Source: Acidovorax sp. NCPPB 3576 (GTDB lineage: Bacteria > Pseudomonadota > Gammaproteobacteria > Burkholderiales > Burkholderiaceae_C). Taken from it: 64,000 nucleotides of DNA. The notes below the pieces were generated by a model, which saw only the letters and a program-made list of their open reading frames with translations, did no database searches and was not told where the DNA came from. The stretch lies in assembly GCF_028473605.1 (NCBI RefSeq), contig NZ_CP097267.1:3588501-3652500 (forward strand), read 5' to 3'. Positions within the stretch are counted from its first letter, which is position 1. The number at the start of each line of letters is the position of its first letter. This document shows, in pieces, positions 18,547 through 25,530 of this stretch. The translations under genes were made by a program, and so were the position numbers.

Positions 18547-19452
18547 TCACGCCGGGAACACGCCCGTGGACAGGTAACGGTCGCCCCGGTCGCAGACCAC
18601 GAAGACGATGGTTGCATTAGATTCGCGCCGCGCGATCTCCTGCGCGGCCCAGCAGGCGCCCGCCGCCGAGATGCCGGCAAAGATGCCCTCTTCGCGCGCC
18701 ATGCGCCGGCACATGTCCTCGGCGTCGTCCTGGCCCACGTTGATCGTCTCGTCCACCGCGCTCGGGTCGTATATCTTGGGCAGGTATTCCTGCGGCCACT
18801 TGCGGATGCCGGGGATGCGCGAACCGTCCTTGGGCTGCGCGCCGATGATCTGGATGGCGGGGTTCTTTTCCTTCAGGAAACGCGACACGCCCGTGATGGT
18901 GCCCGTGGTGCCCATGGCGCTCACGAAGTGAGTGATGCGCCCTTCGGTCTGCTCCCACAGTTCGGGGCCCGTGGTCTCGTAATGGATGCGCGGGTTGTCA
19001 GGGTTGGCGAACTGGTCCAGCACCACGCCCTTGCCCTGCTTGACCATGGTTTCGGCCAGATCGCGCGCGTATTCCATGCCGCCGCTCTTGGGGGTGAGGA
19101 TCAGCTCCGCGCCGAAAGCCTTCATGGTCTGCGCGCGCTCCACCGACAGGTCCTCCGGCATCACCAGCACCATGCGGTAGCCCTTGATGGCCGCGGCCAT
19201 GGCGAGCGCGATGCCGGTGTTGCCCGAGGTGGCCTCGATCAGTGTGTCGCCGGGTTTGATGTCTCCCCGCTCCTGCGCCCGGCGGATCATCGACAGCGCG
19301 GGCCGGTCCTTGACCGATCCGGCCGGATTGTTGCCCTCCAGCTTGCCCAGCACCACGGTGCCCCGCTCTGCGTTCTCTTGCGCGCCGATGCGCTGCAGCG
19401 CAACCAAAGGGGTGTGTCCAATCGCGTCTTCGATGGTGGGATAGGTCTTCAT
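18547..19452 (-). CDS. cysM: Cysteine synthase B (O-acetylserine sulfhydrylase)
   Basis: PLP enzyme making cysteine from O-acetylserine and sulfide or thiosulfate. The 301-residue protein carries LEGNNPAGSVKDRPAL with the Schiff-base Lys at residue 48, EATSGNTGIALAM for PLP-phosphate and substrate binding, and GTTGTITGVSRFL. The NPAGSVKDR form and the length fit CysM rather than CysK. The start MKTYPTIEDAIGHTPLV is standard. It is transcribed away from the adjacent tRNA-Leu gene and has no close partner. Confidence 0.95.
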   Translation of the reverse strand: MKTYPTIEDAIGHTPLVALQRIGAQENAERGTVVLGKLEGNNPAGSVKDRPALSMIRRAQERGDIKPGDTLIEATSGNTGIALAMAAAIKGYRMVLVMPEDLSVERAQTMKAFGAELILTPKSGGMEYARDLAETMVKQGKGVVLDQFANPDNPRIHYETTGPELWEQTEGRITHFVSAMGTTGTITGVSRFLKEKNPAIQIIGAQPKDGSRIPGIRKWPQEYLPKIYDPSAVDETINVGQDDAEDMCRRMAREEGIFAGISAAGACWAAQEIARRESNATIVFVVCDRGDRYLSTGVFPA

Positions 19453-19495
19453 AGCGCGCTACTGTGCCATAATTCGCGGCTTCGATCTTCGCGTC

Positions 19496-19580
19496 GCCCG
19501 GGTGGTGGAATTGGTAGACGCAGGGGACTCAAAATCCCCCGCCGCAAGGCGTGCCGGTTCGATTCCGGCCCCGGGCACCA
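19496..19580 (+). tRNA. tRNA-Leu (anticodon CAA)
   Basis: An 85-base cloverleaf. The acceptor stem GCCCGGG pairs with CCCGGGC, and CCA is encoded at 19578-19580. The anticodon stem GGGGA/TCCCC encloses CTCAAAA with anticodon CAA at 19530-19532, which reads UUG. The T-arm contains GGTTCGATTCC. A long variable arm (GCCGCAAGGCG region) confirms a class II leucine tRNA. Confidence 0.97.
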
Positions 19581-19646
19581 TGGCTTTCTTGCCATGAATG
19601 CACAGCAGCTTCTCCCTCGCTGCATTCCGCGCACTCTGAATGAATG

Positions 19647-19667
19647 GCCCGCTTTCGCGGGCTTTTT
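19647..19667 (+). terminator. Rho-independent terminator after tRNA-Leu
   Basis: GCCCGC-TTTC-GCGGGC followed by five T. It lies 66 bp beyond the tRNA and fits as its terminator. Confidence 0.8.
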
Positions 19668-19750
19668 ACTTTCTACGGCCCTGTCCTCCCCACGGTGCCA
19701 ATAGGCATGGCGCTCCAAGTTAAGAACGGTCACCCGGGCTACCGGCCAAC

Positions 19751-19785
19751 AAAAAGCCCCGGTGCGTCACCGCACTGGGGCTTTT
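19751..19785. terminator. Bidirectional terminator below the CsbD gene
   Basis: AAAAAGCCCCGGTGCG and CGCACTGGGGCTTTT form a strong stem (one G-T wobble) with a TCAC loop. An A-run on the left and a T-run on the right let it work in both directions, closing the CsbD transcript from the minus strand. Confidence 0.85.
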
Positions 19786-19817
19786 CAACCGCAGAGGCAC
19801 AAGCGCCTCCGCCGGCA

Positions 19818-19997
19818 TTACTTCACGGCGTCCTTGATGTTCTCTTTGGCGTCGCCGTAGTTCTTCTGGGTGGTGCCCTCGACCTGCTTGGCAATGCCCT
19901 TGGCTTGCTGCTCGGGGCTGTTGATCAGCTCGCCGGTCTTTTGTTGAACCTTGCCTGCCACGTCCTTCAATGCGCCCTTGACTTGATCGGTGTTCAT
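19818..19997 (-). CDS. CsbD-family stress protein
   Basis: A 59-residue protein starting MNTDQVKGALKDVAGKVQ and containing the repeated Asp/Lys/Gly pattern of CsbD (KGIAKQVEGTTQKNYGDAKE). CsbD proteins are small, hydrophilic, possibly disordered and induced by general stress in many bacteria; their molecular role is unknown. AAAGGAATCACC precedes the ATG, giving a good ribosome site. It is the last gene in a set of six tiny minus-strand genes. The terminators at 20124 and 19751 bracket it, so it probably has its own promoter in the 126 bp upstream. Confidence 0.88.
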   Translation of the reverse strand: MNTDQVKGALKDVAGKVQQKTGELINSPEQQAKGIAKQVEGTTQKNYGDAKENIKDAVK

Positions 19998-20123
19998 GGT
20001 GATTCCTTTCGGTGAGGTATGTGCAAAACAAAATGGCTTTGCATGACCTGAAGGCTAAGACCCGATCCGCAGGGCCCGCGCGGGCGGAAGCCATCCGTTG
20101 GCGTCAGCAGGTACCTACACAAG

Positions 20124-20155
20124 AAAAAACCCGCAACGTGGCAACGTGCGGGTTG
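20124..20155 (-). terminator. Terminator between the 70-residue gene and CsbD
   Basis: Read on the minus strand, ACCCGCA and TGCGGGT pair around an 11-base loop and are followed by six T. It lies about 95 bp beyond the 70-residue gene's stop. Confidence 0.75.
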
Positions 20156-20248
20156 GTGTATTCGAGGTCGGGTGGATTGATCAAGGCGCGGTCGTGGCGT
20201 TCATCAAGTCCAGGTCCACGGCGTTCCAACCGCTGCCACGCGCATTCT

Positions 20249-20461
20249 TTATTTCGTCCACTTGCGCTGAACCTTGGGCTTGACCCGAATGTCCACGGCC
20301 TTTTGAACTTCAGGGCGGCCGGTCTGGGTATTGGTGTCCACTACATCTTCGAGGGCGATTTTTTCCACCTCGGAGTTTGTTTCTTCTTCCAGCTTTTCCA
20401 GCATGGCACCCACGCGCTTCTCCGCCTCGGACACCTCCCGCTCGGTCGCGTCACGCGTCAT
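20249..20461 (-). CDS. Small acidic protein, unknown function (70 residues)
   Basis: A hydrophilic 70-residue protein, MTRDATEREVSEAEKRVGAM onward, rich in Glu, Lys and Val. The first half should be helical; the second contains VDIRVKPKVQRKWTK. I do not recognise a named family. The ATG at 20459-20461 has GGGAG about seven bases upstream and overlaps the TGA of the preceding 45-residue reading frame (ATGA), which argues that both are translated. Followed by a clear terminator. The company of CsbD and a plasmid-stabilisation-like gene suggests a stress-related role, which is inference only. Confidence 0.6.
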   Translation of the reverse strand: MTRDATEREVSEAEKRVGAMLEKLEEETNSEVEKIALEDVVDTNTQTGRPEVQKAVDIRVKPKVQRKWTK

Positions 20462-20595
20462 GGGCGGCTCCCGGCGGCCCTGCTGGCCGCGCATTGCACG
20501 TGCGGGGGTTCATCCGCTTGTTCGGGCGGCGGGGCGGGCACATCGGGCTCGACCGGCAGGTCGGCCTTGCCAGGGGCGGGTGGATGGGAGGCCAT
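20458..20595 (-). CDS. Proline-rich 45-residue protein
   Basis: Begins MASHPPAPGKADLPVEPDVP and is rich in Pro, Glu and Ala. I recall similar short PGKxDLPVEPD proteins in Pseudomonas and Burkholderia, usually annotated as hypothetical. Its stop codon overlaps the start of the 70-residue gene (ATGA), the best evidence that it is real. The ribosome site is weak. Function unknown. Confidence 0.5.
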   Translation of the reverse strand: MASHPPAPGKADLPVEPDVPAPPPEQADEPPHVQCAASRAAGSRP

Positions 20596-20675
20596 ACAAG
20601 GTTGAGCGGGTTGAAATGGAAGGTGCTGAATGCGGGCGTCCGGAGGCGAAACCGAGATGCTCTGCTTCCTGCAAC

Positions 20676-20768
20676 TCAGAGACCGCTCATGACCGAAGCG
20701 GCCAGGTAGGCGATTCCAAGGCTGGAAAACAGCATGAATCCGGCGAGGACAGTCAGAGTTTCTTTCAT
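20676..20768 (-). CDS. 30-residue single-helix membrane peptide
   Basis: Reads MKETLTVLAGFMLFSSLGIA then YLAASVMSGL. Almost the whole peptide is one hydrophobic helix (about residues 5-26) with a charged N-terminus. GAAGGATTGAACAT precedes the ATG, giving AAGGA at a suitable distance. It is too short for most gene finders. Small membrane peptides of this size often regulate a larger membrane complex, but nothing here identifies a partner. Confidence 0.5.
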   Translation of the reverse strand: MKETLTVLAGFMLFSSLGIAYLAASVMSGL

Positions 20769-20866
20769 ATGTTCAATCCTTCAATAGGAACAGACCATCG
20801 GAAGCAAGCTATGACTGGCATCCACGACGCTGGGGGCACAAAAATGTTGAGAAAAATCTCCCGAGG

Positions 20867-21052
20867 TCAGCGGGTGGGTTGACTGCGTCCGCCACCGAAC
20901 TGCTTTCCACCGCTGTCATCCTTGTTCACCGTGCCACAGGCACGACACTCGGAATCTGGCTTACTGAAACCACGGTGTTCATTGCTATCTTCGATATGTT
21001 CGTTTTGGCGCTTTTGCTTTTTTGTGTGCGCCGACTTGTCACCTCTTGGCAT
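20867..21052 (-). CDS. Plasmid-stabilisation-like small basic protein
   Basis: A 61-residue hydrophilic protein: MPRGDKSAHTKKQKRQNEHI, a central Cys pair (ECRACGTVNK) and a Gly-rich C-terminus (DDSGGKQFGGGRSQ). This follows the pattern of short proteins I know as MPRGDKSKYTDKQKRKAEHI...GVSEKEAERRAWATVNK, often labelled plasmid stabilisation protein on weak grounds. Here the usual Ala-Trp is replaced by Ala-Cys-Gly. GAGGAGCAGCC gives an excellent ribosome site. Base composition is lower in G+C than the core genes. Function not established. Confidence 0.75.
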   Translation of the reverse strand: MPRGDKSAHTKKQKRQNEHIEDSNEHRGFSKPDSECRACGTVNKDDSGGKQFGGGRSQPTR

Positions 21053-21196
21053 GGCTGCTCCTCGGATGGGTTGTCGTGCCGCTTGGGGTTCAACACGCCG
21101 TGAAGCAGCACAGGCGATACCTTAAAACTGCCCCCGGCGGGTCGTCTGTAGGACGAGAACGGCTGCGTGGCTGAGTTCAGGCCCTGGCAGGCCATG

Positions 21197-21241
21197 AAAA
21201 AACCCGGCCGCCCTTCCATGGCTGGGAGGGCTGCGCCGGGT
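21197..21241 (-). terminator. Terminator below the 72-residue gene
   Basis: On the minus strand, ACCCGGC pairs with GCCGGGT, with an inner GCCCT/AGGGC stem, followed by six T. It lies about 56 bp past the stop of the 72-residue gene. Confidence 0.8.
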
Positions 21242-21297
21242 ACGGATACCGGCATTCGGCCGGATCAGACGGGGAACGGGGGGTGAATGCCTGGGGC

Positions 21298-21516
21298 TCA
21301 GCTTTCCTGGCGGCGGATCAGCTGGCGGCCCGCGTCGGTGATGGCCAGGTCGCCGGCCGGATTCTTGGCCACGTAGCCGCGTTCGTAGAGCCGTCCCGAC
21401 AGGTGGTGCGTGAGCGCCTCGGGCACGCTGATGGCCCGGCCCAATTCCAGTTGCTTGAGCGCTTCGAGCTCATCCACCGTGGGGTCGAAATGCGGTGCGT
21501 GATAAACGGTTCCCAT
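21298..21516 (-). CDS. Small winged-helix-like protein (72 residues)
   Basis: Begins MGTVYHAPHFDPTVDELEAL and ends with LAITDAGRQLIRRQES. The pattern of two short helices followed by GDLAITDAGRQLI resembles the wing and last strand of small winged-helix proteins, so it may bind DNA or act as a fragment of a regulator. No family name can be given with confidence. AGGAGAAAGCTTC precedes the ATG, a good ribosome site, so the longer frame upstream is not used. It sits downstream of the LysR gene on the same strand, separated by about 140 bp. Confidence 0.6.
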   Translation of the reverse strand: MGTVYHAPHFDPTVDELEALKQLELGRAISVPEALTHHLSGRLYERGYVAKNPAGDLAITDAGRQLIRRQES

Positions 21517-21655
21517 GAAGCTTTCTCCTTGTTGATTGCACAGACGCTGCAGTTCGCTGGACCGAGGCCTTGCGCTTGAGCTGCAGCTGACCCAAAGGGT
21601 AGCCGCGCCGCCACCCGCGCGCAATCGGCCGGCGGCACGGAAGGCGCCCGGCGGC

Positions 21656-22552
21656 TCAACTCGCGGCCATGTCCTGCAACCAGCGGGCGAAGGCGGCCAG
21701 CACGGGGGGCTGCGGCTGCGCCGGGGTGATGAGGTAGTAGGCGCGCTCGCCGCGCAGGGGCCGCTCGCACGCCAGCACCAGTTCGCCCCGGGCCCGCTCG
21801 GCCTCGATCAGCAGCGGCGGCATGAGCGCCACGCCCAGCCCGTGCGCAGCGGCCACGGCCAACATGGAGAACAGCTCGTACCGCGGCCCGTCGAGCGCGC
21901 GGGGCGCCTGCACGTCCATGGCTTCGAACCATTGCCGCCATCCGTAGGGGCGCGTGGTCTGCTGCAGCAGCGGCAGGCTGGCCAGCGCCTGGGGTTCGAG
22001 AGGCTGCCCGCCGGGCAACAGGCGGGGGCTGCACACGGGCACCACGTCTTCCTGCAGCAACCGCAGCGCCTGCGTGCCCGGCCAGTTGCTGACCTGCTCG
22101 GGCGTGCCGGCATACAGCGCGGCGTCGAAGCCGGTTTCGGCGAACAGGAAGGGCCGCGTGCGCGTCTCGATGTGCACGACGATCTCCGGGTGCGCCTGGG
22201 CGAGCAGGGGCAGGCGCGGGATCAGCCAGCGCGTGGCGAAGGTGGGCACGGCGGCGAGCGCGATCGCCCCGCCCTGCCCCTGGTGCGCCATGACATCGAG
22301 CGTGTCGCGCTCCAGCCCTTGCAGCCAGCGGCCCACCTGCCGCGCATAGTGATTGCCCGCCGGGGTGAGCGCCACGCCGTGCCGCGTGCGGCGAAACAGC
22401 GCCACGCCCAGAAAATCCTCCAGCGCCATGATCTGCCGCGAGACGGCGCTCTGTGTGAGCGCCAGCTCCTGGGCCGCGCGGGTGTAGCTTTCATGGCGGG
22501 CAGCCGCCTCGAAGCAGGCCAGTGACTGGGTGGAGGGAAGGGTTCGGCGCAT
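21656..22552 (-). CDS. LysR-family regulator of the glutarate genes (GcdR/GcvA-like)
   Basis: A 298-residue LysR-type regulator. The helix-turn-helix lies at about residues 20-45 (YTRAAQELALTQSAVSRQIM) and the effector-binding domain occupies about 95-298. It has GcvA-subfamily features such as LACFEAAARHESYTRAA and VPTFATRWLIPRL. It is divergent from gcdH across 183 bp containing a perfect 8-bp inverted repeat. In Pseudomonas a LysR protein, GcdR, activates gcdH-gcdG; the same job is likely here by position. The ATG at 22550-22552 begins MRRTLPSTQSLACF. Confidence 0.88.
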   Translation of the reverse strand: MRRTLPSTQSLACFEAAARHESYTRAAQELALTQSAVSRQIMALEDFLGVALFRRTRHGVALTPAGNHYARQVGRWLQGLERDTLDVMAHQGQGGAIALAAVPTFATRWLIPRLPLLAQAHPEIVVHIETRTRPFLFAETGFDAALYAGTPEQVSNWPGTQALRLLQEDVVPVCSPRLLPGGQPLEPQALASLPLLQQTTRPYGWRQWFEAMDVQAPRALDGPRYELFSMLAVAAAHGLGVALMPPLLIEAERARGELVLACERPLRGERAYYLITPAQPQPPVLAAFARWLQDMAAS

Positions 22553-22573
22553 GGTGCGATTTTGGGGCAGATT

Positions 22574-22604
22574 TTGCCTCACTCCATCGCCAAATATGAG
22601 GCAA
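22574..22604. promoter_or_regulatory. Inverted repeat, probable LysR operator
   Basis: TTGCCTCA (22574-22581) and TGAGGCAA (22597-22604) are perfect inverted arms separated by 15 bases. They lie 21 bp upstream of the LysR start and about 130 bp upstream of gcdH, the usual place for a LysR recognition site controlling both genes. Confidence 0.6.
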
Positions 22605-22735
22605 CCGCATGTCTGGATGCACCATCCTCGCTTGCACCGCAATATCCATGCGCCTACCATTGCGCCAACCCTGAAGCCCATGCGCTTTGTGCACACCGGC
22701 TACCTTTTTGAACCGACTTTCCCGGAGACACCGAC

Positions 22736-23932
22736 ATGGCCCACGCCACCTTCCAATGGAGCGACCCGTTCCTGCTCGACCAGCAACTGACCGACGACGA
22801 GCGCATGATTCGCGACGCGGCCGCCGCCTTCTGCCAGGACAAGCTCGCCCCGCGCGTGCTGGAGCAGTTCCGCCATGAAAAGACCGACATCGCCATCTTC
22901 CGCGAGATGGGCGAAGTGGGCCTGCTGGGCCCCACCATTCCCGAGCAGTACGGCGGCCCCGGCCTGAACTACGTAGCCTACGGGCTCATCGCCCGCGAGG
23001 TCGAGCGCGTGGACTCGGGCTACCGCTCGATGGCCAGCGTGCAAAGCTCCCTCGTGATGGTGCCGATCCACGAGTTCGGCACCGAGGCGCAAAAGCAGAA
23101 GTATTTGCCCAAGCTGGCCAGCGGAGAGTGGATCGGCTGCTTCGGCCTGACCGAGCCCGACCACGGCTCCGACCCCGGCAGCATGGCATCGCGCGCCAAG
23201 AAGGTGCCGGGCGGCTATTCGCTGTCGGGCGCCAAGATGTGGATCACCAACAGCCCCATCGCCGATGTGTTCGTGGTCTGGGCCAAGGAAGTGTCCGAAG
23301 GCGGCGCGGTGGGCCCGATCCGCGGGTTCGTGCTCGAAAAAGGCATGAAGGGCCTGAGCGCGCCGGCCATTCACGGCAAGGTGGGCCTGCGCGCCAGCAT
23401 CACCGGCGAGATCGTGATGGACGAGGTGTTCGTGCCCGAGGAAAACGCCTTCCCCGAAGTGCAGGGCCTCAAAGGCCCCTTCACCTGCCTGAACAGCGCC
23501 CGCTACGGCATCGCCTGGGGCGCGCTGGGGGCGGCGGAGTTCTGCTGGCACACCGCGCGCCAGTACACGCTGGACCGCAAGCAGTTCGGCCGGCCCCTGG
23601 CGGCCAACCAGCTCATCCAGAAGAAGCTGGCCGACATGCAGACCGAGATCGCCATCGGCCTGCAGGCCTGCCTGCGCCTGGGCCGCATGAAGGACGACGG
23701 CACCGCCTCGGTCGAGGCCACGTCCATCATCAAGCGCAACAGCTGCGGCAAGGCGCTGGACATCGCCCGCATGGCGCGCGACATGATGGGCGGCAACGGC
23801 ATCAGCGACGAGTTCGGCGTGGCGCGCCATCTGGTGAACCTGGAGGTGGTCAATACCTACGAGGGCACGCACGATGTGCACGCGCTGATCCTGGGCCGGG
23901 CCCAGACCGGCATCGCCGCCTTCGCCAACTGA
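22736..23932 (+). CDS. gcdH: Glutaryl-CoA dehydrogenase
   Basis: FAD enzyme oxidising and decarboxylating glutaryl-CoA to crotonyl-CoA in lysine, hydroxylysine and tryptophan catabolism. The 398-residue protein has [72 protein letters not shown] and the terminal [17 protein letters not shown], where the Glu at about residue 376 is the expected catalytic base. These features separate GcdH from other acyl-CoA dehydrogenases. GGAGACACCGAC precedes the ATG. A CoA-transferase gene follows on the same strand. Confidence 0.95.
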   Translation: MAHATFQWSDPFLLDQQLTDDERMIRDAAAAFCQDKLAPRVLEQFRHEKTDIAIFREMGEVGLLGPTIPEQYGGPGLNYVAYGLIAREVERVDSGYRSMASVQSSLVMVPIHEFGTEAQKQKYLPKLASGEWIGCFGLTEPDHGSDPGSMASRAKKVPGGYSLSGAKMWITNSPIADVFVVWAKEVSEGGAVGPIRGFVLEKGMKGLSAPAIHGKVGLRASITGEIVMDEVFVPEENAFPEVQGLKGPFTCLNSARYGIAWGALGAAEFCWHTARQYTLDRKQFGRPLAANQLIQKKLADMQTEIAIGLQACLRLGRMKDDGTASVEATSIIKRNSCGKALDIARMARDMMGGNGISDEFGVARHLVNLEVVNTYEGTHDVHALILGRAQTGIAAFAN

Positions 23933-24006
23933 ACAGGCGAACGCAAGCACGCGCCCCCGGCCTGGACCGCCAGGGCGGGCCCTGCCGGGCGGTTCATGGC
24001 CTTTCA

Positions 24007-24057
24007 GGCCTCCAGCGCAATCAATACTAGGGCGTATTGCTACTATTTTTATAGCAA
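24007..24057 (+). repeat. Dispersed AT-rich hairpin repeat between gcdH and the CoA-transferase gene
   Basis: Begins GGCCTCCAGCGCA, passes through ACTAGGGCGT, and ends GCTACTATTTTTATAGC, a small hairpin. AATAC/GTATT forms a second stem. The same blocks occur in hemD (5754) and in part at 34845, 18441 and 47542. It splits the gcdH-transferase gap and ends 13 bp before the next start codon, so it may also carry the ribosome-site region or affect mRNA stability. Confidence 0.75.
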
Positions 24058-24069
24058 AGCGATTTTTGC

Positions 24070-25332
24070 ATGACCACGACCTCCCCCACCCCGGCGGGCG
24101 CCCTCGCCGGCATCCGCGTGCTCGACCTGTCCCGCGTGCTCGCCGGCCCCTGGTGCACCCAGGTGCTGGCCGACCTGGGGGCGGACGTGATCAAGGTGGA
24201 GCGCCCCGGCGTGGGCGACGACACGCGCCACTGGGGCCCGCCGTTCCTGAAGGACGACGCGGGCAACGACACGGCGCAGGCCGCCTACTTCACGGCCTGC
24301 AACCGCAACAAGCGTTCGGTCACCATCGACATGGCCACGCCCGAGGGGCAGGCGCTGATCCGCCAGATGGCGCAGCAGGCCGACGTGGTGGTGGAGAACT
24401 TCAAGGTCGGCGGCCTGCGGCAGTACGGACTGGACCACGCCAGCCTGCGCGCGGCCAACCCGCGGCTCATCTACTGCTCGGTGACCGGCTTCGGCCAGGA
24501 CGGGCCCTATGCCGAGCGCGCCGGCTACGACCTCATGATCCAGGCGATGACGGGCCTGATGAGCATCACCGGCCGGGCCGACGGCGAGCCCGGCGCCGGC
24601 CCGCTGCGCGTGGGCGTGGCCGTGATCGACCTGTTCACCGGGCTCTACGCCAGCAACGCCATCCTGGCCGCGCTGCACGTGCGCGAGCGCACCGGCGAAG
24701 GCCAGCACATCGACATGGCGCTGCTGGACGTGGGCATGGCCGTGCTGGCCAACCAGGCCTCGGGCTTCCTGGCCACCGGACAGGCGCCGACCCGCCAGGG
24801 CAATACGCACCCCAGCCTGGTGCCCTACCAGGACTTTCCCACCGCCGACGGCGCCATGCTGCTGGCCATCGGCAACGACGGGCAGTTCGCACGCTTTTGC
24901 GCCACAGCCGGCCGTCCGGAATGGGCACAGGACGCCCGGTTCGCGACCAACCCGCTGCGGGTCAGGAACCGCGCCGAACTGGTCCCTGCCCTGCAGGAGG
25001 TGACCCGCACCCGCACCACGGCCGACTGGATCGCCCTGCTGCAGGACAAGGCCGTGCCCTGCGGCCCGGTCAACACGCTGGCCGAGGCGTTCGACGATCC
25101 GCAGGTGCAGGCGCGCGGCCTGCGGGTGGAGCAGGCCCGGTGGCCGGCGGGCGAGCCGGGCGACGGCATCGGGCACATCGCCGGGGTGGCGAGTCCCATG
25201 CGCCTGTCGGCCACGCCGCCCGTGCTGCACCGGGCACCGCCAGCCCTGGGACAGCACACCGACGAAGTGCTGGCCGGGCTCGGGCTGGACCCGGCGCGGA
25301 TTGCGCAGCTTCGAGCGGCGAACGTCGTTTAG
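24070..25332 (+). CDS. CaiB/BaiF family CoA-transferase, probably for glutarate
   Basis: A 420-residue class III CoA-transferase. GIRVLDLSRVLAGPWCTQVL starts the fold, NRNKRSVTIDM and VENFKVGGLRQYGLD are typical, and the Asp in VAVIDLFTGLYA (about residue 187) is the expected catalytic residue that forms the acyl-anhydride. The GEGQHIDMALLD strand follows. Directly behind gcdH and under a LysR regulator, it most likely moves CoA from succinyl-CoA to glutarate (GcdG-like), feeding GcdH. The substrate is inferred from context. The region before the ATG has no strong ribosome site, and a repeat lies there. Confidence 0.88.
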   Translation: MTTTSPTPAGALAGIRVLDLSRVLAGPWCTQVLADLGADVIKVERPGVGDDTRHWGPPFLKDDAGNDTAQAAYFTACNRNKRSVTIDMATPEGQALIRQMAQQADVVVENFKVGGLRQYGLDHASLRAANPRLIYCSVTGFGQDGPYAERAGYDLMIQAMTGLMSITGRADGEPGAGPLRVGVAVIDLFTGLYASNAILAALHVRERTGEGQHIDMALLDVGMAVLANQASGFLATGQAPTRQGNTHPSLVPYQDFPTADGAMLLAIGNDGQFARFCATAGRPEWAQDARFATNPLRVRNRAELVPALQEVTRTRTTADWIALLQDKAVPCGPVNTLAEAFDDPQVQARGLRVEQARWPAGEPGDGIGHIAGVASPMRLSATPPVLHRAPPALGQHTDEVLAGLGLDPARIAQLRAANVV

Positions 25333-25355
25333 CCGCATCTGCCTTCCCGATCCCC

Positions 25356-25387
25356 AAAAAAGCCTTGCCTTCGAGCAAGGCTTTTTT
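25356..25387. terminator. Bidirectional terminator after the glutarate genes
   Basis: AGCCTTGC-CTTCGA-GCAAGGCT with six A to the left and six T to the right; a classic intrinsic terminator 23 bp past the CoA-transferase stop. Confidence 0.92.
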
Positions 25388-25426
25388 CATGGCGCGCCGC
25401 TCCGCTGTACGGAAAGTCAAATATGA

Positions 25427-25457
25427 TTTATTTGATAAAAATGATAATTCAAATAAA
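25427..25457. promoter_or_regulatory. Perfect 9-bp inverted repeat upstream of the first chemoreceptor gene
   Basis: TTTATTTGA (25427-25435) and TCAAATAAA (25449-25457) are exact inverted arms around 13 AT-rich bases. The site lies 73 bp before the chemoreceptor start in a strikingly AT-rich pocket, consistent with a promoter and operator. Confidence 0.5.
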
Positions 25458-25530
25458 CTACGTGCATCCGACAGCCCCAAGCTGCTCCTCACGAAGGGGC
25501 ATCCTTCCACGCCACTTCAGGAATCCTCCC

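Noticed and set aside
20926..21255. A 109-codon minus-strand frame overlapping the plasmid-stabilisation-like gene
   Set aside because: It lies across a terminator and overlaps a gene with a strong ribosome site and recognisable protein; it has no ribosome site of its own.
19580..21650. Integrated prophage or integrase island beside tRNA-Leu
   Set aside because: No integrase, no repeat of the tRNA 3' end and no phage genes are visible; only a cluster of small genes with lower G+C.
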